Source of the DNA: Colius striatus
Taxonomy: Eukaryota > Chordata > Aves > Coliiformes > Coliidae
DNA length: 64,000 bases
Direction: 5' to 3'
Assembly (NCBI RefSeq): GCF_028858725.1
Contig: NC_084790.1
Span: 2,486,001-2,550,000 of the forward strand
Shown: positions 28,001-38,100 of the stretch, piece by piece
How the letters are laid out: each line of letters starts with the position of its first letter
Position numbering within the stretch: position 1 is the stretch's first letter
Notes under the pieces: generated by a model
Seen by the model: the letters and a program-made list of their open reading frames with translations, nothing else
What the model was told of the DNA's origin: nothing
Databases searched by the model: none
Position numbers and translations under genes: made by a program

Positions 28001-28416
28001 AGGGTCCGGAACCGCTGCACCAGCCCCGGCCCGGGGGCTTCGTGGAAGGGAAGAGCCTCTAGCGGAGGAAGGAGCAGCCCCGGCCCCGTCGCTCCCCGCA
28101 TCCCTCCCCCGAGACTCACCTGAGGTATCCCACATGTTGAGCTCGGTGCGCTGCTTGTCGATCTCGAAGCTGGCCGTGTAGTTCTCGAAGACGGTGGGCA
28201 CGTAGCTCTGGGGAAGGACGGAGGGGAGAGCAGAAGGTGAGCCCAGTCCAGCCCAGCTCAGCCCCGCCGAGCCCGCCCGCAGCCCCCAAACCGGCCCCCC
28301 GCCCGCCGCCGCACCTCGGGGTAGCAGTCCTTGGCGAAGACGTGCAGCAGCGCGGTTTTGCCGCACTGCGTGTCCCCCACCACCACGATCTTGCAACGAG
28401 CCAGGTGCCCCTCCAT
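7058..28416 (-). CDS. RND2: Rho family GTPase 2 (Rnd2/RhoN), complete, 5 coding exons
   Basis: Coding exons run 28416-28315, 28207-28120, 12866-12757, 8271-8137 and 7306-7058; all junctions are GT-AG and phases join into 227 codons, the length of human RND2. Rnd proteins are atypical Rho GTPases that stay GTP-bound and act at membranes to oppose RhoA signalling; RND2 works in neurite branching and neuron migration. The P-loop reads GDTQCGKT (residues 14-21), where RhoA has GDGACGKT. Switch II reads DTSGS in place of RhoA DTAGQ, so the catalytic Gln is Ser, as in all Rnd proteins. The effector loop YVPTVFENY and the base-binding GCKLD are present. The C-terminus is basic and ends in the CAAX box CSIM, expected to be farnesylated. 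RND3 is the nearest alternative, but the VAT1/IFI35/RPL27 neighbourhood points to RND2. Intron 1 is only 107 bp, while intron 2 is 15.25 kb. Confidence 0.97.
8305..8948 (+). mobile_element. CR1 LINE fragment in RND2 intron 3
   Basis: CR1 in sense orientation runs from the 'gccaatggtatcctggggtg' lead-in, through the 'ctggagaagagaaggctga' landmark, to the end 'ccaccattctgggatcctatgat'. It lies antisense to RND2 about 34 bp beyond the exon 4 acceptor. Its core at about 8459-8582 is identical by eye to the copy at 20.0 kb, which indicates recent origin. Confidence 0.85.
8949..12756. other. Rest of RND2 intron 3
   Basis: No exon, RNA gene or large repeat was recognised. A short GAAA tract lies at 10067-10087. 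Confidence 0.5.
10067..10087. repeat. (GAAA)n microsatellite
   Basis: Five tandem GAAA units in RND2 intron 3. Confidence 0.9.
13645..13670. repeat. (CA)n microsatellite
   Basis: About 12 CA dinucleotides in RND2 intron 2. Confidence 0.95.
15482..15832 (+). mobile_element. CR1 LINE fragment, 5' truncated
   Basis: It starts inside the 'acttacaagtacctaaagggtg'-type block and runs to the 3' end 'caccatcctgtggttgactctgtgat', with the 'ggtttccaaacccacctgga' landmark. It keeps only the last 350 bp of the element, antisense in RND2 intron 2. Confidence 0.85.
18964..18981. repeat. (TTG)6 microsatellite
   Basis: Six tandem TTG units in RND2 intron 2. Confidence 0.9.
20003..20160 (+). mobile_element. 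CR1 LINE fragment with internal deletion
   Basis: About 125 bp matching the copy at 8459-8582 is followed directly by a remnant of the CR1 3' end ('ccaccatgccaggattctatg'). The 300-350 bp normally between these two blocks is absent. Confidence 0.8.
21372..21482. repeat. Repeated flank abutting a CR1 3' end (copy 1)
   Basis: About 110 bp from CTGAGGGATGTGGCTTCCCA to TTTTTCTTGCAAG matches 32538-32630 with small indels. In both places it abuts the 3' end of a minus-strand CR1. It is not part of the usual CR1 consensus as I know it. Confidence 0.75.
21485..22180 (-). mobile_element. CR1 LINE fragment (3' part)
   Basis: The left end reads GATCATAGAATGAGG, a CR1 3' terminus in reverse. Landmarks follow through 'cacctccttgctgtgggaac'. 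It is the same subfamily as the copies at 4.1, 32.6 and 47.0 kb. The roughly 110 bp just outside its 3' end (21372-21482) recur beside the copy at 32.6 kb. Confidence 0.85.
23895..24350 (+). mobile_element. CR1 LINE fragment
   Basis: It starts near 'ggctgggcaagggtctagaa', carries the 'gatgaggagcagctgagtga' landmark and ends at 'ccaacctaaatgattctgta'. It is 5' truncated and appears older than the copies near 8.4 and 20.0 kb. Confidence 0.8.
27571..27604. repeat. (AAAC)n / A-rich tract
   Basis: AAACC and AAAC units run into a poly(A) stretch in RND2 intron 2. Confidence 0.8.
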
Positions 28417-29000
28417 GATGCGGGGCCACTCCGCCCGCGCCGCCGCTTTACCGGGACGGCCCCGGCCTGGCCGCGCCCCCGGCCCCGACGGCACCAACCA
28501 GGCGCGGAGCGGAGCCGGCGCTGGGCAGGGCCCCGCCGCCGCGGCCGCCCCCGCCGCCTCCTGCCGGCCCGCGGCCCCGGGAGCCGCCCCCCGCCGCCCC
28601 CTCGGAGCGTCCTCCCCGCCGGCAGCCGCCGTTTGTCGCCAGCCTCCCGCGGACACGGCGCGGGCGACGGAGCGGGACCTCACCCGGCACCGGCCGCGGC
28701 CCCGCCGGGGGCTGCCGCCGCCCGGCCGCTTCCCCCGCGCCCCCAGCCCCGGCTCCCGCTGCCCTCCGGCCCCTGTGCCCGGCACCTCCCACTGCATCGC
28801 GGCAAGAGGGGTCGGTCCGGAGGCCCGGGGCGGTCAGAGGCTGCACCGCGCTGCCGGGGAGTGCGGGAGGGGCAGAGCTGCAGAGCGGCGGCAGAGACGG
28901 CGACCCGCAGTGCCCCGCACGGAGATGCCCCCCCGCCCCTTCCCTTCCCACCGGCACCTTCCAGCCCGGGCACTGCCGGGAGAACGGGGCTTGTTCCCCC
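27720..29000. promoter_or_regulatory. CpG island and promoter region of RND2
   Basis: This dense GC- and CpG-rich sequence covers the end of intron 2, exons 2 and 1 and about 580 bp upstream of the start codon. No TATA box is evident. Long open frames here on both strands (up to 400 codons) are an effect of GC richness. The transcription start should lie between 28420 and about 28800. Confidence 0.75.
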
Positions 29001-32000
29001 GGGTTTTGGCAGAAATGAGAGCACTCTGCATTTCAGCCATCTCTCCGCGGGTTTTGAGTCCCACATCTCAGATGGCCGTGATCGAGTTGTACTGGGGAGG
29101 GCAGGAGAACCCTCTTCTGGAGGGGCTGCACCACCCCTAGCCTGGATGCACAGCCTTCTGCAAAGAGGGCAGCAATTCCTGCTCTCCATTTCCCCCTTCT
29201 CCGACTGCACACAATGCGTCTATAAATCGCAGGCAGGGATTTTAATTGGCAGAATTACTGAAAAGGGAAAGGCTCCTCCGCTGCTAACATTTTGCTGGCC
29301 ACACTGCAGGAGGATTTATTGTGATGGCAAACTTCCATCTCTCAAAGATAAGCTGTCTGTCACAAAACACAGCAAAAAACAGGGACGCTGGAGACAAAGC
29401 AAGTCTGGAGGAGAAGGAATTAAAATGTTTTGGCGGTGAAACTGGATTTATTAATGGGCTGAGGGGGCAGTTTGTTTTCGCTGAAATCACAGCCGTTTTT
29501 CATGTATAAATATTGGTGCTGTGCATGATGTGGGGGTGAGGAAAGAGAAGAGATGTGGTGCCAGGCACATAGGTAACTCAGTGGCTCTGAGTGCTGCTTT
29601 GCTTTCTGCTGAGCCTGCCAGCCAAAGCACCGGCTGGGATGTGCCAGTGTGTGCTTTAGAGAGGTGGCTGACAGCATGAGCCACACAGGTCCTGTGTGTT
29701 GAGATGCACCCCTGGGGCAGGGGCTAAGTGCAAGTGGGGCTGAAGGTGTATCCTCAGCTCATTCAGCTGGTTAAGGAGAATTTGGGTCCCCCCTAGTCAT
29801 CACATACCAGACAAGAACTTAGAGCTGAGGGGGTGAGGCTGTCCTGGAATGTCCTGGAATCGCAGTAGCACAGCTCAGGTCCTCACCCGGCCTGACTCCT
29901 GCGTTACATGGGGCAGGAAACTGTTCTCAGCCGACTCCTCATTCAGAAGCTTTGTGATGTGCATTGCTGCAGCATCTCTGTGCCTCCCAGTCTTGCCTTA
30001 AGCAAAGTGATGAGTAACTGTCACATGCTTGTTTCCTTCCACTCTCCCGGAGGAAAGGAGCTTGTGCAGCACTGTGACATGTTTTGTAAGCCCTGTAGGG
30101 TTTTTTTTTTGCCTTCTCATATGTGTGCATGTCACTCAGCTTTTATGAGGAGGAATGGAAAGAAAAGTTTGCTGCGGGTAAAGAAGTGCTGGGTGGCCAT
30201 AGGTGTCAGCTGGAGCAGGCTATTTCCCTGGCCATACCCCTTCTTCTGAAAGACTTCCACTGTATTTCTCAATAGGAATTAGATATTGCTTCCAACAAAC
30301 AGAATATGGTGACTCCACCACAGAGGAAACAGGAAACTTTCTGTAGCAAACCGCCCCAGGCCCTCATTTGACTCCTCTCAGGGAAGGAGAGCAGCTGAGA
30401 GTGCCTTTTGCTCGAGACCACCTGGGCCACTGTCACTGCTGAGCCTCGGGTCCCATTTGGTGCAATGCACCTTTTGGCAGGCAACACTTGCAAAATATGT
30501 TGGGCAACCTCCAGTCACGGTGTAAATTTTCAGAATAGGATGCAGAGAGAGACGTGCTGTGACTATCACCACGTCTGGTGAGGCGACAGATGGCTCCCAC
30601 ACATTTGCTCCTGAGAACGGCTTCTCCAGTGGTGAGATCCTCCCTTGCTCTCAGGGATGCTAATTGCTATTATAAATTAACTTTGTTGTGTTGTGTTCGT
30701 GTTATTTCCTGCACAAAGGAACTGGAAAACATCCTGGGGACCTGTATTAAGGAAATGCACTGAGAGAAACTGACCTGTAGCAAAGGACACTCAGAGCCTG
30801 AAACCTGGGAGTCTGTGACGTCTCCTTCTCGTGCCTGCACAGAGCCTCAAAGTCTGGTCCTCTGCAGCCAGTCATAGGCTCTGGACCTCCAGATGTGCCG
30901 AAGTGGGTCAATGTAAGTGAAGAATCTCCTGTCCTCTGCACACATGAGAGGTGTACGTGTCACCCAGACAGAGCTCACGCCCATCCCATTACTCAGTGAC
31001 ACTTTCTCCAGATGTTTTAGGGTGTGTGCAGTGTTAACTCTGCACCTGTTTGTCTCAGTGTGCAACACCTTCTTTCCACCGGTCAGAACCGGGACAGAAA
31101 CGAGGGACACGCTTTTAATTTCACGTCAGATTTACTCTTCAGTACCTTTTTTTTTGGACTTGTCAGACACGTGAGAGAGCTAGAAACTTGCCAGGCAAAC
31201 CTGCAGAGTATTTCTGACTGTCAACAGCAGTTAAATCATTCAGCCCTGAATGGTGTGTTATTTGAAGGCTTCCCCTAGGAAGATGAAGAGGTAGACAAGC
31301 AGCAGAGTTTGAATGCACACAGCAGAAAGGAAAAGAAAAAAAAACAGATACAAATAAACAGCAATTAGGAAGGTTAAAAGAAAGAAAGGGGGGGGGGGAA
31401 ATATCCCAGCCAACTCTTCTTTCATGTGTCCAGCCTGTTTACGTTCTGCGCTGGAATAACGTTGATCTGACTCGCTGCTGGCATTAATGAAGTCTGCACC
31501 TCTGGGTGAGCAATTTAATTTATCTCAGCAAGCCAAAGCTCATTATAACAGTCCATAAATGCTATCAGATGAAAGCAGCATCCTTCAGCAATCTCAGGGA
31601 TTAAAGCAAGGAGGCATTCAACTGACAAGGCTTCCGCTGGAAAGACTGCAGTCAGAGCATTGTGTGTTCCAGGCTGAGGAGGCACAATGCCTCAATTACT
31701 GCTGCGGATTTCTCTGTGTAGGGAAAGTGATCTGGAGCCTCTGCATCACTGCTCTGGAGGTGAGCAGCTCCCTTTTTTTCCACCCTCTCGCTCTCTCTCT
31801 CAGGAGACCTCTCCTTAGGATTCATCAGGCCCATCACCAGCTGGAGAGGCGTGGAGGGGTGGGTCTGGGGGACTCCACAGGTTGGCTGCAGAGTGGTGGC
31901 TCTCCTGCAGGGAACAGGAGGCTGCTCGGAGGGGCAGGGGCTTGCAGCACCAAAGGCACACAAAGAGGGTCAGGATGGGAGGACGAACATGGCTGATTCT

Positions 32001-32537
32001 GTCCCCTTTGGGTGCAGAAACCTCCTTGCTACAGCTGTCCCCTCCCATGCTGGATCTAGCTACTTGAAATGCAGCTTCCCCTCGCCCTGCTCTAGGTGGA
32101 GGCACTGCAGCAGCACACACGGTCCTTCCCATCACATCCCCTCCGCTGGGGCTGCCAGCACCAGCCCAGCTCTGGTTCTGGCTCTGGACCAGCCCGGCTA
32201 GGATGCTCCCTGGGAGAGGTGCTGGGTGCAAATGGTTTCTCCAACAGCAAGAGTGATCTCCATCACCTTCACGTTTGAAATCACCCATGGAAATGGAATA
32301 TTTTCAGTTTTGCAGTTCTTTCTTTGTTCGTGGAGAGTGGTGGAGATGGAGAGGGCAGGGAACGAGCGGAGATGAACCCTCACTACTTCAGTTTCTTTTC
32401 CATTCAGTTTTGAGCATCAGTTACACATACTGAATATGAAGTAGGGAAAAGAGTGTTCCTTTTGAAGTCTTCCTTTAAGTGGGCCCAAGCCAGTGAGGCA
32501 GCATCCTACAGGCTGTTGCGGATGTCCCTGCTGAAGT

Positions 32538-32630
32538 CTGAGGGATGTGGCTTCCCACGGGCTGGTGCTGGCTCTGTTGCCCTAACCTTGTGTCTCGTGT
32601 TTCAGTACCATACTTGCTTTTTCTTGCAAG
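32538..32630. repeat. Repeated flank abutting a CR1 3' end (copy 2)
   Basis: It matches 21372-21482, from CTGAGGGATGTGGCTTCCCA to TTTTTCTTGCAAG, and again abuts a minus-strand CR1 3' end. Confidence 0.75.
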
Positions 32631-33015
32631 GATCATAGAATAATTTTGGTTAGAGAGGCCCTTTAAGCTCCTGGAGTCCAGCCCCTGCCCTCACCCTGCC
32701 CAGCTCACCACTAACCCCTCAGCACCTCAGGACCACAGCTTTGGGATCCCTGCAGGGTTGGGCACTCCCCCAGCTCCCCCGGCAGCCTGGCACAGGGGCT
32801 GACACCCCTCTCAGGGAAACAGTTCTGCCTCAGCTCCAACCTCAGCTCCAACCTCAGCCTCCCCTGGGGCAGCTCAGGACCATTTCCTCTTGTCTTATCA
32901 CTCATTGCTTGGGAGAAGAGATCAACTCCCAACTTGCCACAACCTCCTTTCAGGTAGTTGTAGAGAGTGGTAAAGTCTCCTCTAAGCCTTCTTTTTCTCC
33001 AGTCTAAACAACTCC
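32631..33015 (-). mobile_element. CR1 LINE fragment (3' part)
   Basis: The left end GATCATAGAATAATTTTGG is followed by the 'ggcagcctggcacaggggct' landmark and ends near 'tctccagtctaaacaactcc'. It is 5' truncated and is the same subfamily as the copy at 21.5 kb. Confidence 0.85.
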
Positions 33016-34444
33016 CACATGCCTGGGGTGAGCCACAGGAATGATGGTGCACAGAAACACAGGGACTTACCAAGAACTGAGGCCCTTGAGCAGCAGCAGC
33101 AGAGTTTTCAGTGGTGCAGAGAATACCATTTCCCATTGCAGTGCACACACATGCTGTGTGGTTAACAGCTGCTTGAAAGCCACGACGGGCACACACTGAG
33201 GGGAAGCTGGTGTGTTTTCAGCAAGGTAAGACATGCTGACCAAATAATCAGCTTCTAATGGGTGCACAGCATGTGGATGTGCAAAGCCTGTAATGTTGGG
33301 ACTATAACTGTCAGGAAATTATTGATGCTGTGGTGGAAGATTTATTTCACAGGATTTCTCTCAGGACCACAGCAGAGAAGGTGCCAGCCTCCAGAGGAGC
33401 ACATGGTGGGATGTTGTTCAGTGCACACCTGGAAAACAGCCACGTCTCTTGCTTGTGCTGCACTTCCTCAGCCTCTGCTCTTTGGGTTTGTGCAGGAGAA
33501 GGTGCTGGAGCAGCCTCAGCCCAGCTAAAGCGGTGTTCTTTGTGGGAACAATGCTCTGTGCTGGGATGATTTCTTCAGTCTGCTGTCACACCATGAGGAG
33601 CGAACTCACGTTCGCTGATGCACGTTCACTGAGCATCAGTTTCCACTTGACAATCGCCTCCATTGTCTCTGTGATCAAAACAGCAGCGCAGGGAGCTGTG
33701 GCTTTGAGTGGCAGGTACGTCTGAGGGGTTGTGTCAGATCTCTTCCACCCGCTGCTCTACCTGTCACATCTAAATGTAATTTACTATGATACAGGCAGGG
33801 TGTCATCCAGGATCCACAGCATCCCTGGTACCTGTGATGCAGCTGGGAGACTTCATCTGTGTCTGCCTCTGTGAGCATCTCAACACTCTGCTTACACAAG
33901 TGAGGAAAAGGCACAACAGAGGCAGAAGGAATCTATCTCTCGAGTTCCCAGCAAACCCAGACAGATGGGCTGAGGTCAACGCTTGCTGTAAATCCAGGGT
34001 GCCAAAATATAGAGCCCTGAAAACATCACTATGGGCCCTGGTACCCTGTGGGGTCCGACCACAGCCCCACAGCCTCTTCCAGAGCTCTCCTGATACCCAG
34101 CTTGGGTGAGACCTGAGGCCAAGGCCAAGCTCCCACAGGCAGCAGACTGATGACCAGCAAACTGCTGCCAGGGTTTCTTATCTCCTCTCCGTTTGTTGTT
34201 CCAGTGTCCTTGAGAGGAGAAGAGAGGGAAGTGAACAAAGAACCGAGCAGGGCAGGCTGGCACGGTTCCTGCTTGCAGGCACATCCTCCTCTCCTTCTGC
34301 CAGAGGATCAAGGGGAGCAGCAGGAGGCTGTGCAAAACCAAGCAGGGAGCTCAGGGGCAGGCGTGGGGCTAATGGAAAGCTGAGTGTCTGAAAGAGAGAT
34401 TGTGAAAACAGCTTCCTCAGTGGTCTGTGCGTATCTCTGTCTGT

Positions 34445-35045
34445 GAGTCACAAGCCATTGGCATCCTGGGATGTGTTAAGATGGGTGTGGGCAGCAGTTT
34501 CAGGAAGGTTCTCCTCCCCCTCTCTGCTCTGCCCTGCTGAGGCCTCATCTGGAGTCCTGGGGCCAGTTGTGGGCTCCCCAGCTGCAGAGGGACAGGGAAG
34601 TGCTGCAGAGAGGACAGCAAGATGCTCAGGGCACTGGAGCATGTTCCTGCTGAGGAAAGGCTGTGGGCCCTGGGGCTGTTCAGTCTGGAGAAGAGGAGAC
34701 TGAGGAGGGGTCTCATCAACACTGAAGTACCTGAAGGGTGGGTGGCAGGAGGATGGGGTGACACTTTTTTCTGTTCTCTCCAGTGACAGGGCAAGAGGAA
34801 ATGGACATAAACTGGGACACAAACAGTTCCATTTAACACAAGGAGAAACTCCTTTGGTGCTGAGATGAGGCAGCCCTGGCCCAGGCTGCCCAGGCAGGGT
34901 GTGGAGGCTCCTTCTCAGGAGGTTTCCAAACCCACCTGGACACATTCCTGCACCACCCCTGATCAAGGGGAACCTGTTTTAGGAAGGGCTTGAGCTGGGT
35001 AAGCTCTAGAGATCCCTTCCAACCCCCACCATTCTGGGATTCAGA
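34445..35045 (+). mobile_element. CR1 LINE fragment
   Basis: It runs from 'gccattggcatcctgggatg' through the 'ctggagaagaggagactgag' landmark to 'ccaccattctgggattc'. It matches the 8.4 kb copy apart from a roughly 15-base deletion in the 'gagaggccagcacagggcca' block. Confidence 0.85.
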
Positions 35046-36929
35046 AGGCTTCAGTGCCTCATCTGCATGCTTCTGTGCAGTGAAAGCCCACATTTGGAGA
35101 GCTTGCTGGAAAATGAACTGGAGGAGTGAGCACCAATTCCAGTGGGAAAGCTAACACCTCCCTCCCTGGCCCACACCAGCGTCCCATCCCCTGTGAGCAG
35201 CAGCCAGCTCTTGTGCCATGCTGGGGGTGGCAGAGCTACAAGCTCAGGGTGCCAGATGTGAATGCTCATCCTGGCACAGGCACTAGCACCTCCCCCATCG
35301 TCCCACCCTCCACAAACAGCAGCACTTCACCCCCACCAACACACTGGCAGACCAGCGACTAGGCTGAACTGTCCCTCTTAAACCTGCAGCTTAAATACAG
35401 TGGGGGAAAAAACTGACCACAGCAGAACATAAACCAGATGGGGTAAAGTAAGATTTACGGAGAAATTGTTACTGAACTGAGCTGGGGAGGAAAGATTAAA
35501 CAAGGAGTATAAAAGAGACAAAGGCAGCAAGAGCAGCCTGCCCAATCAAAGACCTGCCACCACGGAAAAAAAAATACCCCTATCTGATCTGCCTTAGAGC
35601 TGCATACAGCTGGAGAAGCCCAGCAGGAGAGGAGTCTGACTCCTCAAACCCACTACCTCTGAGCCTTTGGGAATAATCTGTTTATGCAGGCATCTATAGG
35701 GGTTGTCTCCCAGCAAGCATGTTTCATCCACCACGACAGCCCTGAGAAGTGAAAATAAACCACGGATAAGACAAATGTTAGGAGAGACAGCAGTAGGAGA
35801 CAAGGGGTTGTGCTTTGACTGCTTCTTCCTAATTTTGGGCATGGGAGATGCCCAGATATCACAAAGGCACATCTGTTTTTCTCAGAGCTGAGCAATGGCA
35901 AGTAGAGGTGTAAAATAGCTGTCCAAGCTGGGCTTGTGGTCCTGTTGTGCAACTGGACACAAGCCTCTTCCTTATTCCCACTACAGCCATCCAAACACCC
36001 ATAAACATGCACCACAGCTGAGCCAGATGATGTGCAGCCTGCTCCAGGCCTCTGCCCTCCTGGCTGCTTTCCTGCCTTTGTGCTTTGCTTCCTGAGCAGC
36101 CACAACCATCCTCCCTGCGTGGCTCCAGGGTCAGCTCAGCCTGGAGCACAGCCCCGCAGCACAAAGCCACATTCAGGCAAAACTCCCACTGGCCTCGAGC
36201 AGCAGACGGCATTCGCCTGAGGAGTGGGACTGCTGTCACAAACAAAGGCCCTGGAAACGTTTGCTAATCCATGGGCTGGCCAGAGCCTTCCATCAGATGC
36301 TGTCAGCAGTGTTGGGAGTGCCCTGCCCAAAGCAGGCCTTGTGCCAGGTTTTGCTTGGCTTGGGAATTCTGGAGTACTGGAGCGACCTCCCCACTACACG
36401 TTTTGGTTATCTTTTGAGTGGTCTTTGCTTTCTTCTTTAGGGGATGAGTGTTTTTCAGGGGCTCCTTGACTTGTGTGACTCGGTGGCAAGTGTGATACGG
36501 GGGAGCTGGACATAGATCCAAGCAGTGAATTCATGGAGAGGGCTGCTGTCTGCTGGCAGATGCTTCCTCACAGGCAGCAGAGGCTGGATCCATCGATCTG
36601 TCTGCACAGCCTGCCTTGTTTATTTGTTTTTAGCCAAGGGACTAGAGCTCTACTCCTCCCTCTTGTCTGTGAGCCAGTCCGTGCCTCATCTCCGCTACAT
36701 GCAGCCATTTCAGGGCTAAGAGCAGAGAGATGTTTATTAAACCTCCCTCCATGTGACATCAGTTACTCACACTAAATTGTAGCAGTAACTCAGCGAGATG
36801 ACATTCCAGCAAAACAGCCGTTTCAAAGGTGTCTCCAGAAAAGATGTGAGCAGTTTTCTTCCTTGAAAGGAATCATCTACCACGGGAAGGGAAAAAAATA
36901 GGGGGGGGGGAGGAAAGAGAGACTCTCCA

Positions 36930-38100
36930 CGCACTGCAGCGTGGCCGGGGAACCACGGGCGAGCTGCCGTCCCCAGGGCTGCGGCCCGAAGCAGCTCTCG
37001 TTAATTAACGGCCCCGCGGAGGGTGCACGGGCAGATCTCCCCTTTCTCCCCGGCACCGGCTCCGCACCCGCCGGGGGAAGCATCTCCTCGGCGGCGGAGC
37101 CGGAGAAGCCCCTCGGGACCGGCCGCGGGGACGGAGCTGCGACGGGACCGCGGCCGCGCATCTCCCGGGATCCCGCGGAGGGGCGGGAGGCGGAGCCGGC
37201 AAGCGCCGCTCCTGCGGCCGCGGTCCCGCTCCGCGCCGGCCCGTCCCGCCCCGCGTCCCGCCCTCCGGCCGCGCCCCGCGCCCCGGCTTTTCCCCGCCCG
37301 CCGCCGCCCCGCGCCCGCAGCCGCCGCCGCCGCTCCGCTCTGCTCCGCCATGTCCGCCGAGCCGGCCCCGGCCGCCGCCGCCGCCCCCGAGCACACCCCC
37401 GGCCCCGAGCCGCCCGTCGGCGGCGGGGAAGCGGCCGAGCACCGGGCGCTGGTGCTGACGGGTTTCGGCGGCTACGAGAAAGTGAAGGTGCAGACGCGGC
37501 GCGGCGCCGACCCGAAGCCCGGAGAGGTCTCGGTGCGTGTCCACGCCTGCGGCCTCAACTTCGCCGACCTGATGGGGCGGCAGGGGCTGTACGACCGCCT
37601 GCCTTCGCCTCCCGTCTGCCCCGGCATGGAGTGCGCCGGGACCGTCCGCGCCGTCGGCGAAGGCGTCAGCGACCGGCAGGTGAGAGAGAGCCCCGTGTCC
37701 CGCTTCGCTTCGTCCCGTCCCCGCCGCACTGCGGTGGCCGCGCCCCGCCGGGCACCGAGCGAACCCGCGGGTCACCGTCCCTCCGACGGGACACGGCCCC
37801 CTTCCCCTTCCTTCGCCTTCCCCTGTCCCTCCGACGGGACACGGCCCCCTTCCCCTTCCTTCGCCTTCCCCTGTCCCTCCGACGGGACACGGCCCCCTTC
37901 CCCTTCCTTCGCCTTCCCCTGGAAGCCGCCGCCGCGGTCCCGCCCGTGCAGGCTCCGCGGCGGCTCAGCAGCAGACAAAGCCCGTCGACAAAGGGGCCGC
38001 GCTGTCTCCGCCCGGGCCAAGCCTCCTGCGCCCCCGGCTGCGCTCATCCCGGAGCGGTGAGGGGGCTGCCGGCTCCCCCCGCCCAGAGACGAGATCTTTG
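36930..38100. promoter_or_regulatory. CpG island and promoter region of VAT1
   Basis: GC- and CpG-rich sequence spans about 400 bp before the VAT1 start codon, exon 1 and the first 400 bp of intron 1. No TATA box is evident. In-frame open reading extends upstream to 37023, but the ATG at 37350 is the best start because it gives the family's usual N-terminal length. Confidence 0.75.

Larger units (their letters stand above)
12867..28119. other. RND2 intron 2 (15.25 kb)
   Basis: The donor is TCAG|GTGAGT and the acceptor CTACAG|GC. It contains CR1 copies at 15482, 20003, 21485 and 23895 and several microsatellites. The remainder is unique-looking, with stretches (about 16140-16260, 22510-22790, 25690-25930) that are AT-rich against their surroundings and could be regulatory. 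No internal exon was recognised. Confidence 0.6.
29001..36900. other. Intergenic region between divergent RND2 and VAT1 promoters
   Basis: No coding exon was recognised. CR1 copies lie at 32.6 and 34.4 kb. A repeat-free stretch at about 29200-29520 is AT-rich beside the CpG island and includes the TATAAATA motif. A poly(G) tract lies at 31389-31398 and another at 36902-36910. Confidence 0.5.

Noticed and set aside
28237-29439. 400-codon plus-strand frame at the RND2 promoter
   Set aside because: It is Arg/Pro/Ala-rich, a typical shadow of a CpG island, and antisense to RND2 exons 1 and 2.
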